A stretch of DNA of 64,000 nt. Source: Rugosimonospora acidiphila. GTDB lineage: Bacteria; Actinomycetota; Actinomycetes; Mycobacteriales; Micromonosporaceae. The stretch is taken from assembly GCF_039543385.1 (NCBI RefSeq), contig NZ_BAABJQ010000002.1, positions 518,382-582,381 on the forward strand, written 5' to 3'. Under the pieces are notes generated by a model. The model had not been told where the DNA came from. It saw nothing but the letters and a program-made list of their open reading frames with translations, and ran no database searches. The translations under genes were made by a program, and so were the position numbers. Shown one piece after another: positions 34,956 through 42,871 of the stretch (position 1 is the first letter of the stretch; each line of letters begins with the position of its first letter).

Positions 34956-35672
34956 GTGCCGAAGGTCGTCGACCACGAAGTCCGCCGCCGGGAACTCGCC
35001 GAAGCGCTCTGGCGGGTGACCGTCCGCGACGGCGTCGCAGATGTCTCCATCCGCTCGGTGGCCGCCGAGGCCGGATGGTCCTCAGGCGCGCTGCGACACT
35101 ATTTCTCCACCCGCGCCGAGCTGCTCGCGTTCGCGTGCCAACAGGTCATCGACGAGGTAACCAGCCGCGTGTCAACCATGCGCCGCACGGGTAGTGCGCG
35201 CCAAGCGGTCAGCGACACCCTCCTGCAGACCATGCCGGCCGATACCACCCGTCACACCGAGGCATCCATCGCCTTCGCTTTTCTGGCACTCGGCCTCAGC
35301 GACCCCGAACTCGCACGCGTGCAGCGCCTGCACTTCAGCAGCATGTACGAGCTGTGCCTCCAACTGCTCCGGCACCTCGACGCCGAAAATGCCCTGACCC
35401 AGGGGCACGTAACGCTGGAAAACCTGGCCCACCGGCTGCACGCCCTCGTTGACGGGCTGTCCGTACACGTGCTCGCCGGACATCTCACCGCCGGAGACAT
35501 GATCGCGCAGCTCAACGCGTACCTCGACGAGCTGACCGCGGAACCGGAAAGCGGCAGTCCGGCCACGAGTGGCTCAAATCAGGGTACTCGATTGGGGAAC
35601 AGCCGGGGCCAAGGAATGGGCTCTCAAGGACATCTCCGATCAGCGCCGGGATCGAGGCACCGACGCCGTTGA
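34956..35672 (+). CDS. TetR-family transcriptional regulator
   Basis: 238 aa. HTH at 8-55: RRRELAEALWRVTVRDGVAD, then SIRSVAAEAGWSSGALRHYF and STRAELLAFA. The effector domain (about 60-195) includes IAFAFLALGLSDPELARVQR, as in BetI-like regulators. After LDELTAEP the sequence becomes Ser/Gly/Arg-rich and unlike the family, suggesting that the original 3' end was replaced by downstream DNA. GTG start. Divergent from the membrane protein; TTATC and GATAA half-sites lie in the shared promoter region. Confidence 0.85.
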   Translation: MPKVVDHEVRRRELAEALWRVTVRDGVADVSIRSVAAEAGWSSGALRHYFSTRAELLAFACQQVIDEVTSRVSTMRRTGSARQAVSDTLLQTMPADTTRHTEASIAFAFLALGLSDPELARVQRLHFSSMYELCLQLLRHLDAENALTQGHVTLENLAHRLHALVDGLSVHVLAGHLTAGDMIAQLNAYLDELTAEPESGSPATSGSNQGTRLGNSRGQGMGSQGHLRSAPGSRHRRR

Positions 35673-35693
35673 CCTGTCTATCGCCCACCGAGT

Positions 35694-36055
35694 TCAAAGC
35701 GGAACTTTAGCGAAGCGATGCCAGCAGCTGATGACGCAGGCAAGGCGCAGGAACGCTTCGTGGATGTCGTCGCGGATTTCCCAGCTCATGCGCATACGAC
35801 GGAACCCGTACAGCAGTGAGAAGCCGTGCTCGACGACCCACCGGTACACGCCCAGCCGCCCGGGACATGTCCAGTTGTCCGGCGGCCCGGAGTCCTGCCC
35901 AGCAGTACCTCGTGCAGCTGTTGCCAGACGCCGGCGTCGTTCCAGGCCCTCAACCTGCGCCAGCAGGTCATTCCCGGGCCGAACCTGAGTTCCTGGGGTA
36001 GGTACTCCCCGGGTATCGCGGTGTAGAGCACGAACAATGGTTGACAAACCGGGCG
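35694..36055 (-). pseudogene. IS5-family transposase remnant with internal deletion
   Basis: N-terminal part: LFVLYTAIPGEYLPQELRFG, then MTCWRRLRAWNDAGVWQQLH. C-terminal part: YRWVVEHGFSLLYGFRRMRM, then SWEIRDDIHEAFLRLACVIS. The central catalytic region between them is deleted and the two ends are in different frames. Different IS5 subgroup from the remnant at 7-450. Confidence 0.78.
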
Positions 36056-36363
36056 TAACATTCGTCATACCCGTGCCCCGCCGCCCTCCCGGACACCAGC
36101 CACGCCCAAGTCGTACGGCCCGCGGGCCCGACCGGGGCATGACCCACGACCGGGACACGCACTCCGGATCAACCGCGACCGCAACCGCGAGCCCCAGCGG
36201 GCGGTGCCGACCTGAGCCCTTCGCCATCAACCCGACCGTTCGCGAGGTCGACGGCTGCCAGTGACATGCGACGTGACCGTCGTCCCGGGCTCGGCTGACC
36301 TGGCTGTGTGTCGTGACGGCCGTGGTCGCTCGATGTCGAACGCGCCGCTCCCCACACGAGACG
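36056..36363. other. Stretch without a supported gene
   Basis: 308 bp between two remnants; no coding or structural signal recognised. Confidence 0.4.
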
Positions 36364-36993
36364 TCAGCGGCGCGAGTGCCGCGTCGCTACGGGGACGGCC
36401 TCGGCTGGCGCGACCAGCTCGACAATATGATCGGCGGCTTGACGACGGCGAACCACGTTGACCCGGGAGTAGTAGCGCATCAGCGTCCCGGGATCATGAC
36501 CGAGCCGCTCAGCCACCTCGGGAATGCCGTACCCAGTATCGAGAAGGTCGGAGGCGAGAAGCTGCCGGACCTGGTGCGGGCCGATCGGCCGGACCCCGGC
36601 CCGGACAACAAGTTGATTGAACCGGCTGGTCACGTTGTCCGGCCCTAACGGCTGACCAAACATATACTCCGATACGCCCGCCGTCTTCGACCGCGGCCTG
36701 GTATCAATCAGAGGAAGCAGCGGGCCTCGGCCAGGGGTCCAGACCGGACGCGGGTCGTCACTCTCCCGCGGCTGGATGCGCTGGTAGAACGCGGCCAGCG
36801 ACACGGCCATAGTCGTCGTGGTGTCGCCCTGGACGACCAGCAGGTCCGGATTCAGGTCGCCCAGTGCGGCGTCCATCCGTTCGGCGATCCTGGCGGTGAG
36901 GCCCGCCAGGGACTGGCCGTCCGTCATCAGATTCAGGTCCATCTCGATCAACGGAAGCCGGACCTGGGCGTAGAGAGCGCCGCATCGGCACAT
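36364..36993 (-). pseudogene. Chimeric ORF: WecB fragment joined to tyrosine-recombinase C-terminus
   Basis: A single open frame of 209 codons holds two unrelated pieces. Residues about 12-73 (IEMDLNLMTDGQSLAGLTAR, then PDLLVVQGDTTTTMAVSLAA) are an internal piece of UDP-GlcNAc 2-epimerase, with the GDTTT motif. From about residue 76 the sequence is the C-terminal half of a phage-type integrase: RFNQLVVRAGVRPIGPHQVR (H-x-x-R), AERLGHDPGTLMRYYSRVNV (His and candidate Tyr nucleophile). Both parts are incomplete: WecB lacks start and C-terminal domain, the integrase lacks its first Arg. It marks an illegitimate junction and is unlikely to be functional. Confidence 0.7.
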
Positions 36994-37164
36994 CGCGGAC
37001 GTGCGCGGGCGTCTTAGTCTGTGTGCGTAAGGTCAGTGGTCGACGCGCCATCAACGGTTTTGGGAAACGGACGTTGATAGCGCGGGCGAGGGCCCGGCTC
37101 GCAGCAGCAACGGCTGACGAGCGTCGATTGTGGACCGTTCCGGTGGGTGGCCAGGAGTGGAGTC

Positions 37165-38091
37165 ATGACCATGTACGGCGGCGGCGATCAGGACGGCGTG
37201 ACCGTCAACTTCGATGAGACGGTACGCCTCGACGAGACGGCGCACGCCGGCCAGACCAGGCGCGTCGCGGACAGCGCGGACATGGCCGAGACCACGCCCC
37301 TGCCGGACACCACGCGGCCGGCGGACACTGCGGGCCGGACCATCCCGGTCGGCACGACCGTGCGCACGGATCCGGATCGGCTGGCCGTTACCCGGATCGA
37401 CCACACCGCGTACGTCGAGGCACGCGACGACTCCGCGGGGGCCACGGTGCCCGAGACCCGAGACCCTTCAGTGGATCCCCCGCCGCAGACCCCGGTTGGG
37501 CTGCCCCGGCGGATACCCGCGCACAGCCCTGCTCGGGGTATCGAGCCCGACCTCCGCACGCCGACGGAGTTCGGGATGGGAAGTGGTGACGGGGCCGCAC
37601 CGGTGCGTATCGGCCGTGGCGTCATCCCACCCACGAAGCCAGCGAACTACCCCGATGTCCGCTCGATGCCGCGACGGATATGGGGCCGCACGGTGCGGGT
37701 GCTCAGCTCGCTCGCGACGGTCGTGCTCATCGCCGCCGCGGCGTGGACCGGGTGGCAGTGGTGGCAGCACCTACACAACAAGGTCCAGGTCGCACACGTC
37801 ACGGTCGCGCCGGCGCAGCGGCTCGACGGTCAGTGCGACGTGCAGTACGACATCGTCGGCACCATCGTCACCAACGGCAAGTCCGGCACCATCTCCTACG
37901 AGTGGCTGCGCAGCGACGGGCAGACTTCGGGCACGTTGACGCAGAGCGTCGGGCTCGGCCAGCGCAGCACGACGGTGCATCTCTACTGGAAGTTCACCGG
38001 TGAGGGCTCCCTGACCGCGAGCGCGACGCTGCACCTGCTCAGCCCGCAGGCGCCGAACGGATCGGCGCATTTCGGGTACTCGTGCGGGTAG
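37165..38091 (+). CDS. Single-pass membrane protein with extracytoplasmic beta domain
   Basis: 308 aa. Cytoplasmic part (1-185) is Thr/Asp/Arg-rich and low-complexity. One transmembrane helix (about 190-212, RVLSSLATVVLIAAAAWTGW). The outer domain (about 215-308) reads GQCDVQYDIVGTIVTNGKSG, ISYEWLRSDGQTSGTLTQSV and ends HFGYSCG, with two Cys and the look of an Ig-like beta-sandwich. ATG 37165 has AGGAG 7 nt away. It converges on a receptor kinase with 6 bp between stops, and the kinase's outer domain is of similar kind (paired Cys, T-x-T-x-x-G strands). Thr-rich cytoplasmic part could be a phosphorylation target; inference. Confidence 0.7.
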   Translation: MTMYGGGDQDGVTVNFDETVRLDETAHAGQTRRVADSADMAETTPLPDTTRPADTAGRTIPVGTTVRTDPDRLAVTRIDHTAYVEARDDSAGATVPETRDPSVDPPPQTPVGLPRRIPAHSPARGIEPDLRTPTEFGMGSGDGAAPVRIGRGVIPPTKPANYPDVRSMPRRIWGRTVRVLSSLATVVLIAAAAWTGWQWWQHLHNKVQVAHVTVAPAQRLDGQCDVQYDIVGTIVTNGKSGTISYEWLRSDGQTSGTLTQSVGLGQRSTTVHLYWKFTGEGSLTASATLHLLSPQAPNGSAHFGYSCG

Positions 38092-38097
38092 CGCCGG

Positions 38098-39795
38098 TCA
38101 GCCGATGCGGTAGCAGGCTAGCGGGCCGGCGGTGTCGCTGCCCAGGGTCTGGCCGCCGACGGTGATCGTGGCGGTGATCTGCACCTGGCTCAGATCGCCG
38201 CACGCATCGGCGACGCTGGCGGAGTCGGTGCTCTGAATCGTTCCGCTGCGCGTCACCGTGATCGGGACATCCCACTGTTGCGACGGGCTGCTCGCCGGCG
38301 TGCCGGTCACCGAGACCGGGAAGTAGCGCACGTGCAGCGTGGCGTCTCCGCTGCCGGATGCGAGCATGGTCGCGGTCCACGTGATGGCGTTGCAGGTCGC
38401 TCCGCCGCACGTCGTGGAGGTCAGCTGGCCGTTGACGAGGAAGCGCTGGAAGGTCAGCTGGGTCGATGGCGAGGGCGCCGCAGCCGTCGGGGTCGGCGCC
38501 GGTGCCGGCGGCGTGGTCTTGGTGGCCACAGCCGTCGGTGTCGGCGCGTTGGTCGGATTCTGCGCGCTATTCGGGGGTTTCTTGTCCTTTGGGTTACCCG
38601 TCGGCGGCGGGGTGGGCGCGGCCGGTGTCGACGACGACGGCGCCGCTGTGGGCGTGGGCGTCGCTGTGGGCGTCGGCGTAGCGGAGCCCGCCGGGCTCGG
38701 GGGCAGCGACGTGGTCCCGTCCACCACGGTCGCGGGCATCGGGGTCGTCGACGCCGCGGACAGTACTGTCTTCGGTGCCTCAGCGGCGAGCGCGACCTGC
38801 GCAAAAATGATGCCGGCGAGCACGATCGCCGCGGCCACGACCGCGGTGGTCCGCCTGCGCGGCGTGCCACCGCCGAGTCGGGTCCAGGCGAAGGCGGACG
38901 AGGCGATCGGCGGGGTGGGTGCCTTCGGGCGGGGCAGCAGCAGCGCGAGCAGCGCGACCCGCTGCGCGAGCCTGCGCCGCCCCTCGGCCTCCCACTGCGC
39001 GCCGTACGCGTCGCCGGCCACAACCTCCAGTTCCCGGAGGAACGTGATGGCGTTGCGGGGCCGCTGCGCCGGATCCTTCGCGAGCCCCCGGCGCAGCAGG
39101 TCACGCAGCGCCGGCGGGACGTCGTCGACCGGAATGGGCGCCTGCTCGTGCGCGCGGTACAGCTGATCCCGGTCGCCCTCCACGACGTAGGGCGGGTGAC
39201 CGGTCAGTGCCTCGAAGAAAGTCGCGGTCGTGGCATAGATGTCGGTCTGGGGCGTCGCGCCGCCGCTGCGCCACTGCTCGGGCGCCATGTAACTGGGGGT
39301 GCCGGCGAGCAGCCCCTGCTCGCCGCGGTGGATGGCGAGACCGAAGTCGGCGAGCTTGCTGGTGCCCTCGGTGTCGACGAGCACGTTCGCCGGTTTGTAG
39401 TCGCGGTGGACCACCCCGCGGCGGTGCGCCGCGGCGAGCCCGATCAGCGATCCCTTCAGCACGACGAGCGCGGCCTGCGGTTCGACCGGGCCGCGTTCGC
39501 CGATCAGCGTACGCATCGAGACGCCGTCGACCAGCTCCATCACGATCGCGGCGTGACCGGCCATCTCGACGTACTCGTAGAGGCGCGTGATGTAGGGACT
39601 GTCCAGTTCGGCCAGGATCTGGGCCTCGCCCCGGAAGTCGCCGAGGAAGCTGTCGTCGCGTGAGAGGTCATCGACCAGGTATTTGATGGCCACGGTGATG
39701 CCGGTCGCGTCGTGCGCGGCGAGCACGACCCGACCCGAACCCCCCTTGCCCAACTCCCGAATCTCCGTATACCCCGGAACGCTCCATGCGCTCAT
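38098..39795 (-). CDS. Receptor-type serine/threonine protein kinase
   Basis: 565 aa. Kinase domain 9-270: P-loop GKGGSGRV (16-23), Lys38 in VAIKYL, catalytic HRDYKPAN (130-137, Tyr where most have Leu), DFG (150-152), and APEQW (171-175). Juxtamembrane region, then a transmembrane helix (about 322-345), a Pro/Thr-rich wall-spanning linker (about 350-460), and an outer beta domain with two Cys pairs (TSTTCGGATCNAITWTATM; ADACGDL; PLACYRIG). No PASTA repeats. ATG 39795 has GAGGAGG 9 nt upstream. Signals from the outer domain are unknown; the gene lies next to the SDP-like toxin locus. Confidence 0.9.
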   Translation of the reverse strand: MSAWSVPGYTEIRELGKGGSGRVVLAAHDATGITVAIKYLVDDLSRDDSFLGDFRGEAQILAELDSPYITRLYEYVEMAGHAAIVMELVDGVSMRTLIGERGPVEPQAALVVLKGSLIGLAAAHRRGVVHRDYKPANVLVDTEGTSKLADFGLAIHRGEQGLLAGTPSYMAPEQWRSGGATPQTDIYATTATFFEALTGHPPYVVEGDRDQLYRAHEQAPIPVDDVPPALRDLLRRGLAKDPAQRPRNAITFLRELEVVAGDAYGAQWEAEGRRRLAQRVALLALLLPRPKAPTPPIASSAFAWTRLGGGTPRRRTTAVVAAAIVLAGIIFAQVALAAEAPKTVLSAASTTPMPATVVDGTTSLPPSPAGSATPTPTATPTPTAAPSSSTPAAPTPPPTGNPKDKKPPNSAQNPTNAPTPTAVATKTTPPAPAPTPTAAAPSPSTQLTFQRFLVNGQLTSTTCGGATCNAITWTATMLASGSGDATLHVRYFPVSVTGTPASSPSQQWDVPITVTRSGTIQSTDSASVADACGDLSQVQITATITVGGQTLGSDTAGPLACYRIG

Positions 39796-40183
39796 CGTGC
39801 GCCGCCTCCTCAACGGCCGCGGTGACCGGTCACGCGAGCTGTCCGCGCGGACGCCGGTCCCGCTCGGCACTGTACGTTGTCGATGCACCGACCCGGATCG
39901 GTCCGGCGGGCAGCTTCGAGGGCCGACCGGCGCGTGTGCCTGCGACATTGTTGTCGATGTGCTGACACTTACTTGGTCAGATCGAGTACGGCAGCGTAGA
40001 GGTCTGCCTGTGGCACGGTTACCGGCGTTCGAGCTCAAAGGCCTTTCGCCGGCGAAGAACTTGTACACCGTCGAGCAGCCGGTGCGACGGACCATATCCT
40101 TGACCAGCCCGCACCGGGACGGTGCGATCGCTGTCATGTCAGCGCGACCGCACCGTCATCCCGGGTTCCTGTCGGGGGTTAGG
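39796..40183. other. Kinase upstream region
   Basis: 388 bp between the sdpB-like stop and the kinase start. It contains a 10-bp direct repeat GTTGTCGATG at 39877-39886 and 39950-39959. No gene supported; promoter presumably leftward. Confidence 0.4.
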
Positions 40184-41197
40184 TCACACCGGCTCCGGCG
40201 CGGCCGGCCGCGAGGCGGCGGAGCGCGAGGCGGCCGAGCGCGCCGGGCCGGGGCGGCCCAGCCGCCCGGTCAGCGGGGCCAGCCGGCCACGCAGCCACGG
40301 CAGCCAGCGCGGTGCGGCCACCTGATGCCCGATCGGCAGCAGGTACAGCAGCAGGCCAGCGCTCATCGCCACGTCGAAGCTGATGAGCCCCATGCTCACC
40401 GCGATGGCGTCGTGGAACAGCAGGCCGGCCGCGAGCAGCAGCCGCTTCGCCGGCGGGCGCAGCAGGATCGCCACCGCGAGGGCAAACTCGATCGCAATCG
40501 ACGCCCAGGTCAGCAGCGAGACGCTGATCGCCGAACTGGTCACCGCGTCGGTCAGCGGGCGCAGCCAGCCCGGGGCGCCGAAGGTCTGGTTGCGAAACCA
40601 GTAGAACATCGCCGTACCGTCGGCCCACTCCCGTACCCCGAGCTTGGCCACTGACGCCTGGAAGTAGAGCACGGCCATCTGGATCTGGGCCAGAATCAGG
40701 CAGGCGTAGGCGACCACGCGGCCGGTGCCAGCGGCGGTCCCCTCGGGCGGCCGCTGCCAGTGCCAGCGACGGGAATCGGTCAGCGTGACCGGGACCAGCA
40801 CCAGGGTCAGCACGGCAGTGATCTGGTCGCCGCCGTCCTGGATCGTCGCATTGGCCATCAGGCTCCAAGCCACGTACCAGTGCAGCGCCCCGGTCACCCG
40901 GGGACGCCATCCAGACGCGGTCAGCAGCAGCACCGTGATGCTCAGCCAGCGCGCGGCCTCGCCGTGACCGGCCGGTATCACGCACCACACGCCGGCCTTC
41001 GCGATGCCCCCGCAGATCGGCGGGATGACCCCGTTGGACAGCGGCGACATCAGTACCCGAGGCGAGGTGGCCAGCAGCGTGGCGAGCGTGCCCACGGCCA
41101 GCACGGTACGGGCCAGTCCCAGCCCGGATCCCCAGGGCGCGCGCGCCAGCCGCGGCTGCGCCCACCGCCCGAGGGCGCACAGCAACCTGGTCAGCAT
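40184..41197 (-). CDS. sdpB: SdpB-family membrane protein (HTTM-like)
   Basis: 337 aa, about seven to eight transmembrane helices. Recognisable family blocks: GLARTVLAVGTLATLLATSP, LSNGVIPPICGGIAKAGVW, NATIQDGGDQITAVLTLVLV, VLYFQASVAKLGVREWADGT, AMFYWFRNQTFGAPGWLRPL. These match the sporulation-delaying protein SdpB family, related to the HTTM/vitamin-K carboxylase-like fold. In Bacillus SdpA and SdpB are both needed to mature the SdpC toxin. ATG 41197 lies inside the sdpA-like stop (7-bp overlap), so translation is coupled. The C-terminal tail is Ala/Pro/Arg-rich. Confidence 0.82.
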   Translation of the reverse strand: MLTRLLCALGRWAQPRLARAPWGSGLGLARTVLAVGTLATLLATSPRVLMSPLSNGVIPPICGGIAKAGVWCVIPAGHGEAARWLSITVLLLTASGWRPRVTGALHWYVAWSLMANATIQDGGDQITAVLTLVLVPVTLTDSRRWHWQRPPEGTAAGTGRVVAYACLILAQIQMAVLYFQASVAKLGVREWADGTAMFYWFRNQTFGAPGWLRPLTDAVTSSAISVSLLTWASIAIEFALAVAILLRPPAKRLLLAAGLLFHDAIAVSMGLISFDVAMSAGLLLYLLPIGHQVAAPRWLPWLRGRLAPLTGRLGRPGPARSAASRSAASRPAAPEPV

Positions 41198-41844
41198 GTC
41201 ACCACCACCCGGGCGACCTTCGACGGCATCACCGTCGACAACCCGTGCCACGCCCACGGCAGTACCTCCTGGATGGCCACGCCCACGTTTCCGCAGACGG
41301 AGTGGTGTGTCGAGAAATTCGTGATGGTGGCGGCGGGACTTAGCTGCGAGAGGCAGTCGGTGGCTTGCCGGGTGCACTCGGTCCACGCCTTCGCGGGGAT
41401 CTGGTTGGTCACGATGGCCACCTCGGTGCCCTGTGACCGGGAGAGCCGGTCCAGACCGAACAGGCTGTCGCGGGTCGGGTCGGCCTGCGGGGACTCGGTC
41501 AGGGTGCGCCACCGGCCCCCGCTGCCGAGCCCGTAGACCGTGGGATCCGGGATGCGCGGGCTCTTGGTGAAAAACGCCCAACCCTCGGGTACCAGGCCGC
41601 GTATCTGCTGACTCTTATCCAACGGCAGGCTGAACGCGGTGACCGGCAGCGCGGCCTGCACCACGTACACCACCACGACCAGCGCCAGCACCGCGAGTGC
41701 GGCGACGCGCCGCCCCAGCCGCGACTGTTCGCGCTGGGCTTCCTGCGGCGTCGCCACGGGTTCGGCTGATGGGGCGATTTCGGTGGTACCGGCGCCCTCC
41801 GGCGCCGTCGTGCGGTGCTCATGCACCGCGCTGCCGGTACCCAT
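41191..41844 (-). CDS. sdpA: SdpA-family protein
   Basis: 217 aa. A cytoplasmic N-terminal tail (1-45), one transmembrane helix (about 46-68, VAALAVLALVVVVYVVQAAL), then an outer domain with the family motif PEGWAFFTKSPRIPDPTVYG, and CTRQATDCLSQLSPAATITN. Matches SdpA-family antimicrobial-peptide maturation proteins. Start: ATG 41844, 2 nt after the stop of a 25-codon leader ORF, is preferred; a GTG at 41865 lacks a ribosome-binding site. The 3' end overlaps the sdpB-like gene. Confidence 0.82.
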   Translation of the reverse strand: MGTGSAVHEHRTTAPEGAGTTEIAPSAEPVATPQEAQREQSRLGRRVAALAVLALVVVVYVVQAALPVTAFSLPLDKSQQIRGLVPEGWAFFTKSPRIPDPTVYGLGSGGRWRTLTESPQADPTRDSLFGLDRLSRSQGTEVAIVTNQIPAKAWTECTRQATDCLSQLSPAATITNFSTHHSVCGNVGVAIQEVLPWAWHGLSTVMPSKVARVVVTC

Positions 41845-41846
41845 CC

Positions 41847-41924
41847 TCAGCCCACCGCCGTCCACAGCTCAGTCGCGGTGGCCCGCACCACGACTTGCTG
41901 GGCGAGCCGCTGCACGGAATTCAT
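41847..41924 (-). CDS. 25-codon leader ORF between sdpC-like and sdpA-like genes
   Basis: ATG 41924 has AGGAG 8 nt upstream. The product begins MNSVQRLAQQVVVRA and ends TATELWTAVG. Its TGA (41849-41847) is separated by 2 nt from the sdpA ATG, so it would deliver ribosomes to sdpA by termination-reinitiation. It could also be a small peptide product. No family recognised. Confidence 0.55.
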   Translation of the reverse strand: MNSVQRLAQQVVVRATATELWTAVG

Positions 41925-41943
41925 GGATGTGTCTCCTGTCGAC

Positions 41944-42678
41944 TCAGCCGGCGGCCGGCAGTTCGAGGCTCTGCGTGATGGTGCGCACCAGCAGTTCCTG
42001 GAGCATGGACATCTCCTGGTAGACCGGGTCGTCGACCGTGGGCACCCGGTTGATCAGCATCACGATCGACTCGCTCCAGATGAAGGCCGTGCTGCGCTCG
42101 ACCGCGATCGCGTTGTTGCTCTGGTACACCGCGATGTTGTCCTCGCCGCCGTCGCGGCTCTGATCGGCGATGACGGCGAACGCCTGGTCCAGATCGGTGC
42201 GCGTGACGATAAAGTTGTCGAAGTTTTCGACCAGCTCGTTTCCGATTCCGTCGTGCAGCAGGCTGGCCGCCCGGTCGATGGCGTCGGGGCCGAACAGCTT
42301 GTCCAGCACGCCACGGGCCATCACCGCCAGGTCGTTGAGCGCGGAGCGCACCTGGTTGGGATCGCCGCTCTGGATGCGCGCCGCGAACGACGCCGACCAC
42401 TTCGGGTCCTTGCTGATCGCGGCGTCGAGGGTCCGTTCCGCCTGACGCTGCGCGTCGGTCCACTTCACCGGATCACGTTGCAGCGAGGCCAGGTACGGCG
42501 CCGCCGGGCCGTCCTTGAACATCAGCGCGTCGGACAGTTGGGCCGCGCTGAACACCGGAACCTTGCTCGCCGCCGAGGCGGCCTGGCTCTGCGTCACCAC
42601 CGCGGCACCGGCCAGCGCCCCCGCCACCAGTACGGTGGCCCAGCGGCGCCGTCCACGAAACGCCTTATGCACTTTCAT
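41944..42678 (-). CDS. sdpC: SdpC-family toxin precursor
   Basis: 244 aa. Signal peptide 1-36 (ATVLVAGALAGAAVVTQSQA). The mature N-terminal domain shows the SdpC pattern: SAAQLSDALMFKDGPAAPYL, then SKDPKWSASFAARIQSGDPN and QVRSALNDLAVMARGVLDKL. In Bacillus SdpC a C-terminal hydrophobic stretch is cut out as the 42-residue toxin with a disulfide; here the corresponding part (NNAIAVERSTAFIWSESIVM) has no Cys, and the whole protein has none. Good GGAG box before ATG 42678. First gene of sdpC-leader-sdpA-sdpB. No SdpI/SdpR immunity gene is recognised. Confidence 0.78.
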   Translation of the reverse strand: MKVHKAFRGRRRWATVLVAGALAGAAVVTQSQAASAASKVPVFSAAQLSDALMFKDGPAAPYLASLQRDPVKWTDAQRQAERTLDAAISKDPKWSASFAARIQSGDPNQVRSALNDLAVMARGVLDKLFGPDAIDRAASLLHDGIGNELVENFDNFIVTRTDLDQAFAVIADQSRDGGEDNIAVYQSNNAIAVERSTAFIWSESIVMLINRVPTVDDPVYQEMSMLQELLVRTITQSLELPAAG

Positions 42679-42702
42679 TCCGAGGGTCTCCTCGTCCTCC
42701 CG

Positions 42703-42719
42703 ACCGGGCGCGCCGCCCG
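42703..42719. repeat. 17-bp inverted repeat in the sdpC leader region
   Basis: CCGGGCG-CGC-CGCCCGG, 24 bp upstream of the sdpC-like start; may act on transcription or mRNA structure. Confidence 0.4.
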
Positions 42720-42806
42720 GTTCGTAGACGAGACTGCGATGGGATCGCGCCGCTCGACAGGACCAGTTCGGGCCCACTTCGCCCGGCACAGTGGCCTGGT
42801 TGAGCG

Positions 42807-42840
42807 CCACAACCGTTCCACAACCGCCGGTTCCTACCGT
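42807..42840 (+). promoter_or_regulatory. SARP-type operator and promoter of the Calx-beta gene
   Basis: Two identical CCACAACCG units (42807-42815, 42818-42826) repeat with an 11-bp period, i.e. heptamer CCACAAC plus 4-bp spacer, the arrangement bound by SARP activators. TACCGT (42835-42840), a possible -10, follows 8 bp after the second unit, the spacing reported for SARP promoters. It lies in the divergent region between the Calx-beta-like gene and sdpC. Confidence 0.65.
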
Positions 42841-42871
42841 GGACACAGATTCGGGGAGAGGAGACGGTGAC

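Noticed and set aside
40198..41194. Strongly Arg/Ala-rich alternative frames over the sdpB-like gene
   Set aside because: Only the frame starting at 41197 has membrane helices and family motifs.
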